A stretch of 22,288 nt of DNA from Flammeovirgaceae bacterium UBA2786 (GTDB lineage Bacteria > Bacteroidota > Bacteroidia > Cytophagales > Cyclobacteriaceae), in the NCBI GenBank assembly GCA_002352225.1, contig DEIA01000058.1, positions 14,970 through 37,257 on the forward strand, read 5' to 3'. A model generated the notes under the pieces. The model saw only the letters and a program-made list of their open reading frames with translations, was not told the origin of the DNA and searched no databases. Shown piece by piece: positions 16,106-22,288 of the stretch. A program made the translations under genes and the position numbers. Each line of letters begins with the position of its first letter. Position 1 is the first letter of the stretch.

Positions 16106-16561
16106 ATGATTACTGTAAAAGAAGCCGTACCTGATGATGCCCTGTACATTATCGACTTTCAATTAAAAATGGCTTACGAAACCGAAAGCCTGCAATTGGA
16201 TTATCACACGGTAACCAAAGGCGTACACGCTGTGTTTGAAGATGCCAGCAAAGGCCGGTACTTTGTTGCCACCGAAAATAATAAAGTAATCGGCAGTTTA
16301 ATGCTTACGTACGAATGGAGCGACTGGCGTTTTGGAACTGTGCTTTGGATTCAATCGGTTTACATTATCCCTGAATTTCGCGGGCAGGGCGTGTTCAAAA
16401 AAATGTATCAGCACATTCAGCAACTGGTTACACCCGATTCCGGATATCGTGGCATTCGGTTGTATGTAGATAGGTCCAACCACGCGGCTCAAAAGGTTTA
16501 TGAGTCGCTGGGTATGAATGGCGACCATTACCAGGTGTACGAGTGGATGCCTGAACAATAA
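16106..16561 (+). CDS. GNAT-family N-acetyltransferase
   Basis: A 151-residue acetyl-CoA-dependent acyltransferase. The acetyl-CoA pyrophosphate loop is RGQGVFKKMYQH (92-103), preceded by the beta4 strand LWIQSVYIIPEFRG. Residues NHAAQKVYESLGM carry the usual beta-bulge helix before the last strands. The substrate is unknown; it resembles stand-alone GNATs that modify small amines or amino acids. TTACTTGCA, ending three bases before ATG 16106, resembles a shortened -7 element, again suggesting a very short leader. The stop is one base away from the stop of the convergent oxidoreductase gene. Confidence 0.88.
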   Translation: MITVKEAVPDDALYIIDFQLKMAYETESLQLDYHTVTKGVHAVFEDASKGRYFVATENNKVIGSLMLTYEWSDWRFGTVLWIQSVYIIPEFRGQGVFKKMYQHIQQLVTPDSGYRGIRLYVDRSNHAAQKVYESLGMNGDHYQVYEWMPEQ

Positions 16562-16562
16562 T

Positions 16563-18173
16563 TCAATTGCCCTTTAGTATTAGATCAGCGGCTTTCTCAG
16601 CAATCATAATAACTGGTGCATTGGTGTTGCCGCTGGTAAGGGTAGGCATTACGGAGGCATCCACCACGCGCAGGTTGTCAATTCCGTGTACTTGTAGTTT
16701 TGAATTTACCACAGCCAGGTCATCGCTACCCATTTTGCAGGTACCCACCGGATGGTACACACATTCGGCACTGCGCTGAATGTGATTGAGCAAGGCTTCA
16801 TCAGAATCGCGCTGAGCAGGGCAATGGGTTCGTATCCGGTAAGGAGAGAAAGCTTCCGCTTCCAGAATCTGCAACGCTATTCGGGTTCCTTTAACCAAAG
16901 TTTCGCGATCTGCTTCTTCCGATAAGTAACGCGGATCAATAACAGGTGGTGCAACCGGATCCGCGGAAGCGAGTGTAACAAAACCTCTGCTCTTTGGATT
17001 TACCTGTGTGGGTAAAACAGTATAGCCATCAATGTGTGGAAATGTGCTCAGATCAAAAAGATTGGTGGTGTAATCATTTCCCGCGTTGGTGGGTGTAAAC
17101 TGAAACTGCAGATCGGGCTTAGGTTGTGCTGAATCGGATTTTGTAAATGCACACGCTTCCAATGGGCCTAACGTAAGCGGACCGGTTTTGAACAACGCAT
17201 ATTGCGCCAGGGTTTGCAATTGCCGGTACCACGGCATCCAGTGATTGTTACTGATGGGCTTGCTGCACAAACTGCTTACCGCAAAAAACAAATGGTCTTG
17301 CAGATTTTGGCCTACACCGGGCAACTCTTTTTTTATTTCTATGCCCTGTTTGCTTAACACTTCCTTCGGGCCAATACCCGAGAGCATGAGAAGTTGTGGC
17401 GATGCAAAAGCGCCTGCACACAGAATTACTTCTTTATCGGCCTGCACCTTCTCGCAGCAGCGGTCGCGTATAAAAAACTCAACACCGGTGGCTTTGTCGT
17501 TTTCGATCAGCACTTGTTTTACATGCACACCGGTGTAAACGGTAAGGTTATCGCGCGAAAGCACGGGTTTTAAAAATGCCTGCGCGGTGCTGCACCGTTT
17601 AGCATTTTTGATGGTGAACTGCATCAGGCCTACACCCTCTTGTTCGGCTCCGTTAAAATCATCGTTGCGCGGAATACCTGTTTGCACACAGGCATCAATA
17701 AAGGCCTGCGCCAATTCTGTTCGGTGTCGCAAGGCATGGCTTACATTCAGTTCACCCTGTTGTCCGTGAAAAGCGTTTTGAAATTGTTCGTTATGCTCTG
17801 ACTTGATAAAGTAGGGGAGCACATCGGCATAACTCCAGCCGGTGTTACCCAAACTTGCCCAATGATTGTAATCAGCGGCATGCCCCCGCACATAGGCCAT
17901 CGCATTGGTAGAGCTGCAGCCCCCCAAAACTTTTCCACGCGGATGATAAAGCTTTCGGTTTTGAAGATGCCGCTGCGGTTCAGTCCAGTAACAATTCCAG
18001 TCCACCGAACTGTGGTGTAATTTCATGTAGCCTCCGGGTATTGCTACTTCCAGCTTAGTGTCTTTCGGTCCGGCTTCTAAAAGCAACACCGTTGTTTTTC
18101 CACCTTCGGTAAGGCGGTTGGCTAACACACAACCAGCCGAGCCGGCACCCACAATAATGTAATCAAATTTCAT
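16563..18173 (-). CDS. GMC-family FAD oxidoreductase (choline/alcohol dehydrogenase type)
   Basis: A 536-residue flavoprotein oxidising an alcohol to an aldehyde. The N-terminal dinucleotide fold is DYIIVGAGSAGCVLANRL (4-21), with the acidic ribose contact in LLLEAGPKDT. The GMC signature 1 region is GKVLGGCSSTNAMAYVRG, and signature 2 is GAFASPQLLMLSGIGP. The catalytic His474 (HPVGTCKMG) and Asn518 (SGNTNAPVIM) are present, spaced 44 apart as in choline oxidase. No signal peptide is visible. Annotated relatives are called choline dehydrogenase (BetA), but no betaine aldehyde dehydrogenase or choline transporter is nearby, so the substrate is open; medium-chain alcohols are also possible. Confidence 0.92.
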   Translation of the reverse strand: MKFDYIIVGAGSAGCVLANRLTEGGKTTVLLLEAGPKDTKLEVAIPGGYMKLHHSSVDWNCYWTEPQRHLQNRKLYHPRGKVLGGCSSTNAMAYVRGHAADYNHWASLGNTGWSYADVLPYFIKSEHNEQFQNAFHGQQGELNVSHALRHRTELAQAFIDACVQTGIPRNDDFNGAEQEGVGLMQFTIKNAKRCSTAQAFLKPVLSRDNLTVYTGVHVKQVLIENDKATGVEFFIRDRCCEKVQADKEVILCAGAFASPQLLMLSGIGPKEVLSKQGIEIKKELPGVGQNLQDHLFFAVSSLCSKPISNNHWMPWYRQLQTLAQYALFKTGPLTLGPLEACAFTKSDSAQPKPDLQFQFTPTNAGNDYTTNLFDLSTFPHIDGYTVLPTQVNPKSRGFVTLASADPVAPPVIDPRYLSEEADRETLVKGTRIALQILEAEAFSPYRIRTHCPAQRDSDEALLNHIQRSAECVYHPVGTCKMGSDDLAVVNSKLQVHGIDNLRVVDASVMPTLTSGNTNAPVIMIAEKAADLILKGN

Positions 18174-18243
18174 TGCAGGCTTAACGTACGAAAAAAATGG
18201 AGGATTTGAAATTGCATAGCATTCTGTGAAGTATTGGTGAAGA

Positions 18244-18370
18244 GGCTATGACAAGGTTTTCATTGGAACTGCTGGGGATTCCGGAATTCGCCAGAGCAAG
18301 AGTTGAATCCTGTGCAATTGATCAATCCGTTTTCACATTCAAATGTTTTCACGCTCCTCCGGAATGACAT
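18244..18370. repeat. Direct repeat copy A (MITE-like)
   Basis: The copy begins GGCTATGA and ends GGAATGACAT. Its last 96 bases (18275-18370) match copy B at about 87 positions with one single-base gap. The ends are partly inverted: GGGATTCCGGAATTCG near the left, and CGCTCCTCCGGAATGAC at the right. This is the wording of small non-autonomous elements with GTCATTCC-type termini. Confidence 0.65.
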
Positions 18371-18403
18371 TCCATAGACTGACGCCTTCAACTATAAAAT
18401 GTC

Positions 18404-18463
18404 ATCGCGGTTGGGTAGCCCATCTTGAGTAGCTTTAGTCAAAACTTTAACCCATACCGCGAT
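18404..18463. repeat. Hairpin between the two direct repeats
   Basis: ATCGCGGT-TGGGT at 18404-18416 is complementary to ACCCATACCGCGAT at 18450-18463, with one bulged base, giving a 13-bp stem and a ~33-base loop. It lies between direct repeats A and B and could be a separate small element or a strong transcript structure. Confidence 0.55.
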
Positions 18464-18485
18464 CCCAACAAAGTGCCCGCGGTCT

Positions 18486-18611
18486 GGCTATGAAAAGCAT
18501 TTTGTGTTTACTTAAAGGGATTCCGGAATTCGCCAGAGCAAGAATTGAATCCTTGCAATTGATCAATCCGTTCCCCCATTCAAATGCTTTCACGTTCCTA
18601 AGGAATGACAT
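18486..18611. repeat. Direct repeat copy B (MITE-like)
   Basis: This is the second copy, 242 bases after copy A, beginning GGCTATGA and ending GGAATGACAT; its core is 18517-18611. Copy B keeps an open frame from an ATG at 18490 straight into the downstream membrane protein gene, while the equivalent frame in copy A stops at its right end. Confidence 0.65.
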
Positions 18612-18669
18612 CGGCATTATTGGGAGATGCCAGGAGTTTCGTAAATTCGATCAACAAACCCCTACCGCT

Positions 18670-19023
18670 ATGACACTCGCAGGAAAATCAGTTTATTACT
18701 TTGGATTTTATTTGCTCGGTCTTGGATTAATATTAACAGCAGTTCCCAATCTTTTGCTCAGCACCTTTCAACTGCCCGAAACCAATGAAGTATGGATTCG
18801 TGTAGTAGGGGTAATTGTGTTTAACATTGGGCTGTACTATGTGTTTATGGCTCCGCAGAATAACACCACCTTTTTAATGCTTTCTGTTTTTACACGGGCT
18901 GCCATTTTACTTTGGTTTATTGTGTTTGCTGTAATAGGCTGGGCTCCTTACACATTAGTTTTATTCGGATTGGTTGATGCAGCCGGAGCCGTTTGGACGT
19001 ACACCAGTCTGAAGAAAAGTTAA
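18670..19023 (+). CDS. Small four-helix membrane protein of unknown function
   Basis: A 117-residue hydrophobic protein with four likely membrane helices (~9-28, ~43-60, ~66-86, ~92-110) and a short basic end (SLKKS). I do not recognise a family. The frame is open upstream to ATG 18490, but that extension of 60 residues is encoded by direct repeat B, has no membrane character and matches a sequence also present non-coding upstream. The ATG at 18670 (MTLAGKSVYYFGF), directly before the first helix, is therefore chosen. It is convergent with the nitrilase gene; the 158-base gap between them shows no clear terminator. Confidence 0.7.
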   Translation: MTLAGKSVYYFGFYLLGLGLILTAVPNLLLSTFQLPETNEVWIRVVGVIVFNIGLYYVFMAPQNNTTFLMLSVFTRAAILLWFIVFAVIGWAPYTLVLFGLVDAAGAVWTYTSLKKS

Positions 19024-19181
19024 ATCGCTATCAGGAAGATATTTTTTTGCGCATATAATATTTTCGGCACTCAGGTTACCAATGAGGCGAAATCAATGTT
19101 CTGCCTGCTATGAAACCGAAACCCGTTGTTAAGAAACCAAATTGAAAGAATTGCACGACTCAAATATTTTTTTCGATCCAG

Positions 19182-20111
19182 CTATTTGAGCGTTTGCCTC
19201 TTCCAGATTAAATCGAAGACATCATTTCGTGCATAGTGACCTATCACATCAAAGTCCATTTTAGCTTTCACTATTTCGCGATGGTCAATTTCTGCAGTTA
19301 ATATCCCTTCGTTATCAAACAAGGGGCCCGCTAATACTTTGCCTAACGGGGAAAAAATTACGCTTCCACCTGTGCTGGGTAACGAGGAGTGAGCAATATC
19401 CAGCGTATTCCGAAGAGATTCCGGATAAAGTTCTGCCTTAAGAATTTGGTTGCATCCCAATACAAAACAACGGCCTTCACAAGCAATGTGCTCTAATGAT
19501 GCCAACCAGGAATTTCGGCAATCGGCAGTTGGGGCCAGATAAATTTCTATTCCTTGTTGATATAACGCAGTGCGCGCCAGGGGCATGTAGTTCTCCCAAC
19601 AAATAAGGCCCCCCAGTTTTCCTATGGGTGTATCTAATACATTCAGATCGGTTCCATCGCCCTCGCCCCACAAAATTCTTTCGGCCGCTGTTGGTTTTAG
19701 TTTCCGATGCTTTAGCGCCAACATACCTTGCGGGGAAAAATAAAGCAGCGTGCAATACAGGGTATCGCTAATCTTATCTTTTTCCGTTACGCCAATTACC
19801 AGCCAGGCATTGATTTCTTTTGCCAACGAGGCAAGCTGGCTACACTCTGGCCCGGGTACTTCTATGGCATTTTGCCAGTACGATAAAAACATCTCGCGGC
19901 CTTCGGCCGAACGCCCGCCTACGCGTGTACCAAAAATTAGTCCGCGAGGGTATCCCGGTATAAATACCTCAGGAAATAAAATCAATCCCGACTTTTCCTG
20001 TTGGGCTGCCTGCCGTGCCAGAGTTTGAATTTTATCTATGGTTTGTGCCTTGTTGAAAAAAACAGGGGCCGCCTGTATTACCGAAGCGTGATATACCGGT
20101 ATGTTTTCCAT
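19182..20111 (-). CDS. Nitrilase (carbon-nitrogen hydrolase superfamily)
   Basis: A cytosolic hydrolase of 309 residues that converts a nitrile to a carboxylic acid and ammonia. The catalytic triad is visible: Glu48 (LILFPEVFIPGYPRG), Lys137 (HRKLKPT) and the nucleophile Cys171 (GGLICWENYMPLAR). ERILWGEGDG (144-153) and the FPEVFIPGYPRG wording fit branch-1 nitrilases rather than amidases. The frame opens 63 bases earlier (20174), but the chosen ATG at 20111 (MENIPVYHASVIQAAP) puts the first beta strand at the usual distance. The natural substrate is unknown. It stands alone, divergent from lepB. Confidence 0.9.
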   Translation of the reverse strand: MENIPVYHASVIQAAPVFFNKAQTIDKIQTLARQAAQQEKSGLILFPEVFIPGYPRGLIFGTRVGGRSAEGREMFLSYWQNAIEVPGPECSQLASLAKEINAWLVIGVTEKDKISDTLYCTLLYFSPQGMLALKHRKLKPTAAERILWGEGDGTDLNVLDTPIGKLGGLICWENYMPLARTALYQQGIEIYLAPTADCRNSWLASLEHIACEGRCFVLGCNQILKAELYPESLRNTLDIAHSSLPSTGGSVIFSPLGKVLAGPLFDNEGILTAEIDHREIVKAKMDFDVIGHYARNDVFDLIWKRQTLK

Positions 20112-20231
20112 AGTAACAGCAATATAGTATAAACCGAAATATGATCTTTGATCGGGTCTGTCTGATTTATGCAACCCGTGTGTTAACCTTTTAGCAGCAC
20201 ACTGCGTTCAACAGCTTGTAATTCTACCCTC

Positions 20232-21329
20232 ATGAAAACTGAACCCATAGCTAAAAAAACCAAATTTCAGGAATGGCGCGAGGCTATTGTATTTGCCGTA
20301 GTGGTAGCCTCTTTGTTTCGCTGGTCGCTGGCCGAGGCATTTGTTATTCCCACAAGCTCTATGGAGAATTCGTTGTTGGTAGGCGATTATTTGTGGGTAA
20401 GTAAAATTCATTATGGAACACGCACACCGCGTACCCCTTTGCAGGTTCCACTCACACATCAGAAAATCTGGGGTACTGAAATTCCTTCTTATCTGGATTG
20501 GATTCAACTTCCTTCCTATCGCCTTCCCGGATTTCGAAAAGTAAAACGTGGTGAGCCGGTAGTGTTTAATACACCCAAAGATTTGCTCGACCCAACTGAA
20601 AGACCGGTTGATCTTAAAACGTATTTAGTAAAACGATGCGTGGCTATTGGTGGCGATGTAGTTCAGATTAAAAACCAACAAGTATTTATCAATGGCGAAC
20701 CAATGGTTAACCCGCCTGGCATGAAGTTCCGCTACCAGGTTATTACCAAAGAAATATTACAACCACGCACGTTGGAGAAGCTGGAATTAGATAGTGAAGA
20801 CTTCTGGTTTTTAGGCAAGACGAATGATGGCAAAGCTGTGTATAGCATGTTGCTCACCCAACAACAATTAAATGATGTTAACGCTGCTCTTTATAAAGTT
20901 TCTGTTGAATCCGCCTCGGACGATAAGGGTAGTTTCCCGCTCTATCCAACCATGATGAATAGTACCTGGACGTTGAACAACTACGGTCCACTTACCATTC
21001 CTCAAAAAGGTATGACCATAGTGGTGAACGATTCTACGTTGAACTTCTATGGCGAGTTTATTGAAAAGTATGAAGGTCATAAATCAGTGAACATTTCGAA
21101 CGGGCAACTGGAGATTGACGGACAATCCTTAACCAGCTACACCTTTCAACAAGATTATTATTTTATGATGGGCGATAGCCGCGATAACTCTATCGACTCG
21201 CGCTATTGGGGTTTGGTACCGGAAGATCACATTTTGGGTAAGCCGTTGTTTATCTGGTTCTCGGTAAACAAAGATGGCAAGTGGCTGGATAAAGTAAGAT
21301 GGGAGCGGTTGTTTACAGGTATCAAATAA
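20232..21329 (+). CDS. lepB: Signal peptidase I
   Basis: The enzyme removes signal peptides from exported proteins at the outer face of the inner membrane. It has 365 residues, with one N-terminal membrane helix (~17-36) and a periplasmic catalytic body. The nucleophile is Ser43 in PTSSMENSL (41-49), and the general-base Lys134 is in TYLVKRCVAIGGD (130-142). Box E is GDSRDNSIDSRYWG (314-327). Between Ser and Lys is an insertion with RTPRTPLQVPLTH, and a ~150-residue insertion follows Lys134. Both are typical of the long Bacteroidota form; E. coli LepB has two membrane helices instead. The C-terminus FIWFSVNKDGKWLDKVRWER matches that group. Confidence 0.93.
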   Translation: MKTEPIAKKTKFQEWREAIVFAVVVASLFRWSLAEAFVIPTSSMENSLLVGDYLWVSKIHYGTRTPRTPLQVPLTHQKIWGTEIPSYLDWIQLPSYRLPGFRKVKRGEPVVFNTPKDLLDPTERPVDLKTYLVKRCVAIGGDVVQIKNQQVFINGEPMVNPPGMKFRYQVITKEILQPRTLEKLELDSEDFWFLGKTNDGKAVYSMLLTQQQLNDVNAALYKVSVESASDDKGSFPLYPTMMNSTWTLNNYGPLTIPQKGMTIVVNDSTLNFYGEFIEKYEGHKSVNISNGQLEIDGQSLTSYTFQQDYYFMMGDSRDNSIDSRYWGLVPEDHILGKPLFIWFSVNKDGKWLDKVRWERLFTGIK

Positions 21330-21354
21330 CTCTGTAAACTTCTACGTTGCAGAG
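21330..21354 (+). terminator. Possible terminator hairpin after lepB
   Basis: CTCTGTAAAC, the loop TTCTAC, then GTTGCAGAG give a bulged stem (CTCTG/CAGAG plus AAC/GTT), followed by a mixed T-rich GTTCTTGGTTTTAT. It lies in the 35-base gap between convergent genes, so it may serve lepB. The stem is weak and there is no clean T-run. Confidence 0.3.
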
Positions 21355-21364
21355 GTTCTTGGTT

Positions 21365-21979
21365 TTATATAAAACGTGGCAATCGCATTCTCGAAATAAT
21401 CCACTCTGCTGCTAACAGATTGGGCACCCAGCATAACCAGGCAATTACCCGGTATGCATCAATAAAATCGATTTGGGCAATCTGCGAGAGCGGCAAATAG
21501 ATGCGCAGCATTACCGCTGCCCATGTAAGCGCATAACTGCGAATCATCCACGCCTGGTGTTGAGTGATTTGCTTTTGACGGATGGAAAGAAATGCTTTTA
21601 CAGTAGTGTAAATCCAAAATGTTCCCAATGCACCAAATCCCAAACCGGCAACCCAGCCGCCTGTAGCATGAAATGCCAGGTAAAGTGCAGCACTGCCACT
21701 AAGTAAACAGACCACCACATATACTTTGCCGAGCAGGCGATGGGTATTTAAATACCGTTGCCTGAGTTTTGAACTGAATTGCGACCAGCCGGTAAGTAAT
21801 GCAATACCACCAAAAATAATGTGTTGGTAAAAAGCTACATTCCAGAGTTGATTAGTCAGTAGTTCATCGGACTTGGACAACAACAACCCAAAGCGGGCTT
21901 TAATAAGCAGGTAGATGATCGGATAAAGCCCTACGCTAATTGCTAAGAAAGCAAAAAGAATCCATTTAATTATTCTCAT
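21365..21979 (-). CDS. DUF2306 membrane protein
   Basis: A 204-residue integral membrane protein with six or seven predicted helices. The pattern WNVAFYQHIIFGGIALLTGW...LNTHRLLGKVYV, then QHQAWMIRSYALTWAAVMLRIYL, is that of DUF2306, whose conserved histidines recall heme-binding or cytochrome b561-like helical bundles. No biochemical role is established from sequence. The frame opens at ATG 22009, but the ATG at 21979 (MRIIKWILFAFL) directly precedes the first helix and avoids overlap with the inverted repeat at 21997-22067. It lies 95 bases downstream of the 'asparagine synthetase B'-like gene on the same strand. Confidence 0.8.
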   Translation of the reverse strand: MRIIKWILFAFLAISVGLYPIIYLLIKARFGLLLSKSDELLTNQLWNVAFYQHIIFGGIALLTGWSQFSSKLRQRYLNTHRLLGKVYVVVCLLSGSAALYLAFHATGGWVAGLGFGALGTFWIYTTVKAFLSIRQKQITQHQAWMIRSYALTWAAVMLRIYLPLSQIAQIDFIDAYRVIAWLCWVPNLLAAEWIISRMRLPRFI

Positions 21980-21996
21980 ATAGCTATTAACTGTGT

Positions 21997-22067
21997 GCCA
22001 CCAAGTCACGAAGGTACAAACGCTCTTGTGTTCAATAAACCTCTTAGTGTCTTTGAGCCTTTGTGGC
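21997..22067. repeat. Imperfect inverted repeat of CACAAAG type
   Basis: GCCACCAAGTCACGAAGG at 21997 onward is partly complementary to the stretch ending CCTTTGTGGC at 22067; the two arms agree at about 17 of 26 positions. Such CACnAAGnC wording is frequent in intergenic repeats of Bacteroidota and related phyla. It lies between the stop at 22074 and the DUF2306 start, where it could terminate or attenuate transcription. Confidence 0.4.
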
Positions 22068-22073
22068 TAAATA

Positions 22074-22288
22074 TCATGTTTTTTGCTTTTTCTTTTTAGC
22101 TGACGGGAACAACACATTATTAAGAATAAGCCTGTAGCCGGGTGAGTGTGGGTGCATGGATAAATCGGTATTACCCCTGCGCCACCCGGGCATTCCTTCT
22201 GGGTCGTGTCCGCTGTAATAGGTCCAATGCCCGCGGCCGAGTTCACCATATAAATAACGTGTGCGTCCTGCGCGTTTGTTATCGCCCA
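22074..22288 (-). CDS. C-terminus of a Bacteroidota protein labelled 'asparagine synthetase B' (partial)
   Basis: A frame entering from the right edge runs 70 residues to TGA (22076-22074). It reads RYLYGELGRGHWTYYSGHDP, then TDLSMHPHSPGYRLILNNV, and ends LFPSAKKKKQKT. From memory this matches the C-terminus of a ~420-residue Bacteroidota family whose members are annotated 'asparagine synthetase B' but lack the usual AsnB domain order. HDPE, HPxSPGYRLILNN and the lysine-rich tail are its clearest marks. Codon usage and frame fit better than the overlapping alternative frame on this strand. The start lies beyond the window, so the domains cannot be judged here. The function stays uncertain. 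Confidence 0.75.
   Translation of the reverse strand, partial: GDNKRAGRTRYLYGELGRGHWTYYSGHDPEGMPGWRRGNTDLSMHPHSPGYRLILNNVLFPSAKKKKQKT

Larger units (their letters stand above)
18174..18669. other. Non-coding, repeat-rich spacer between the GMC oxidoreductase and a small membrane protein
   Basis: This 496-base stretch between divergent genes holds no convincing gene. It contains two ~126-bp direct repeats and an interarm hairpin, described separately. A reading frame from ATG 18490 runs through the second repeat into the membrane protein gene, but its N-terminal part is repeat sequence and is not treated as coding. Confidence 0.6.

Noticed and set aside
16563..18173. Glycine betaine synthesis cluster around the GMC oxidoreductase
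   Set aside because: There is no aldehyde dehydrogenase, BetI-like regulator or choline transporter in the window, so calling it betA is not supported.
18244..18611. CRISPR-like repeat arrangement
   Set aside because: There are only two long (~126 bp) diverged units with an unrelated spacer that contains a hairpin, and no cas genes nearby.
18490..18669. 60-residue N-terminal extension of the small membrane protein
   Set aside because: It is encoded by direct repeat B, has no membrane or domain character, and the related copy A is non-coding in the same frame beyond its end.
22067..22249. 60-residue minus-strand reading frame at the right edge
   Set aside because: It overlaps the frame encoding the recognisable SPGYRLILNN tail, and its own translation has no family-like pattern.

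Overview
The window looks like chromosomal DNA from a member of the Bacteroidota, most likely the Cytophagales. This placement is inferred. It rests on a textbook Bacteroidota promoter (TTG-N19-TACATTTG), the near absence of purine-rich ribosome binding sites, and several protein types common in that phylum: a PG_1098/THUMP-like methyltransferase, a long signal peptidase I, a DUF2975 plus small HTH pair, and a tethered LuxR-type regulator. There is no prophage, intact insertion sequence, tRNA, rRNA or CRISPR array. Coding density is high and most genes are housekeeping or metabolic.

Layout. 1-1909: the last codons of an upstream gene, a duplicated LAB_N membrane protein, and a THUMP-like SAM-dependent methyltransferase. 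2078-8188: the glutamate synthase pair gltB-gltD, with an inverted repeat between them, making glutamate from glutamine and 2-oxoglutarate. 8230-8979: a small secreted barrel-like protein, then a decayed REP-associated transposase remnant (RAYT) with its REP hairpin. 8980-10454 (minus): a two-gene unit encoding a small secreted beta-rich protein and a membrane-anchored LuxR-type regulator. 10740-11396: a beta-class carbonic anhydrase. 11495-12983 (minus): a type IB DNA topoisomerase overlapping a coiled-coil protein of unknown function. 13070-13834 (minus): a DUF2975 membrane protein and an HTH regulator, whose promoter is covered by two identical palindromes exactly two helical turns apart. 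13994-18173: a trans-sulfuration PLP enzyme, a CaCA-type Na+/Ca2+ antiporter, a GNAT acetyltransferase and a GMC oxidoreductase, tightly packed as convergent pairs. 18174-18669: a repeat-rich spacer with two ~126-bp direct repeats around a hairpin. 18670-22288: a small membrane protein, a nitrilase, signal peptidase I, a DUF2306 membrane protein, and the C-terminus of a protein resembling the Bacteroidota family labelled 'asparagine synthetase B'.

The most interesting signals are regulatory or structural. They are the operator-like palindrome pair on the DUF2975-HTH promoter (strongest), the secreted protein plus tethered LuxR pair as a possible envelope-to-DNA signalling unit, the RAYT/REP remnant, and the MITE-like repeats before 18670. 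The first could be tested by binding assays and the second by genetics. I see no clearly new multi-gene defence or biosynthetic system.
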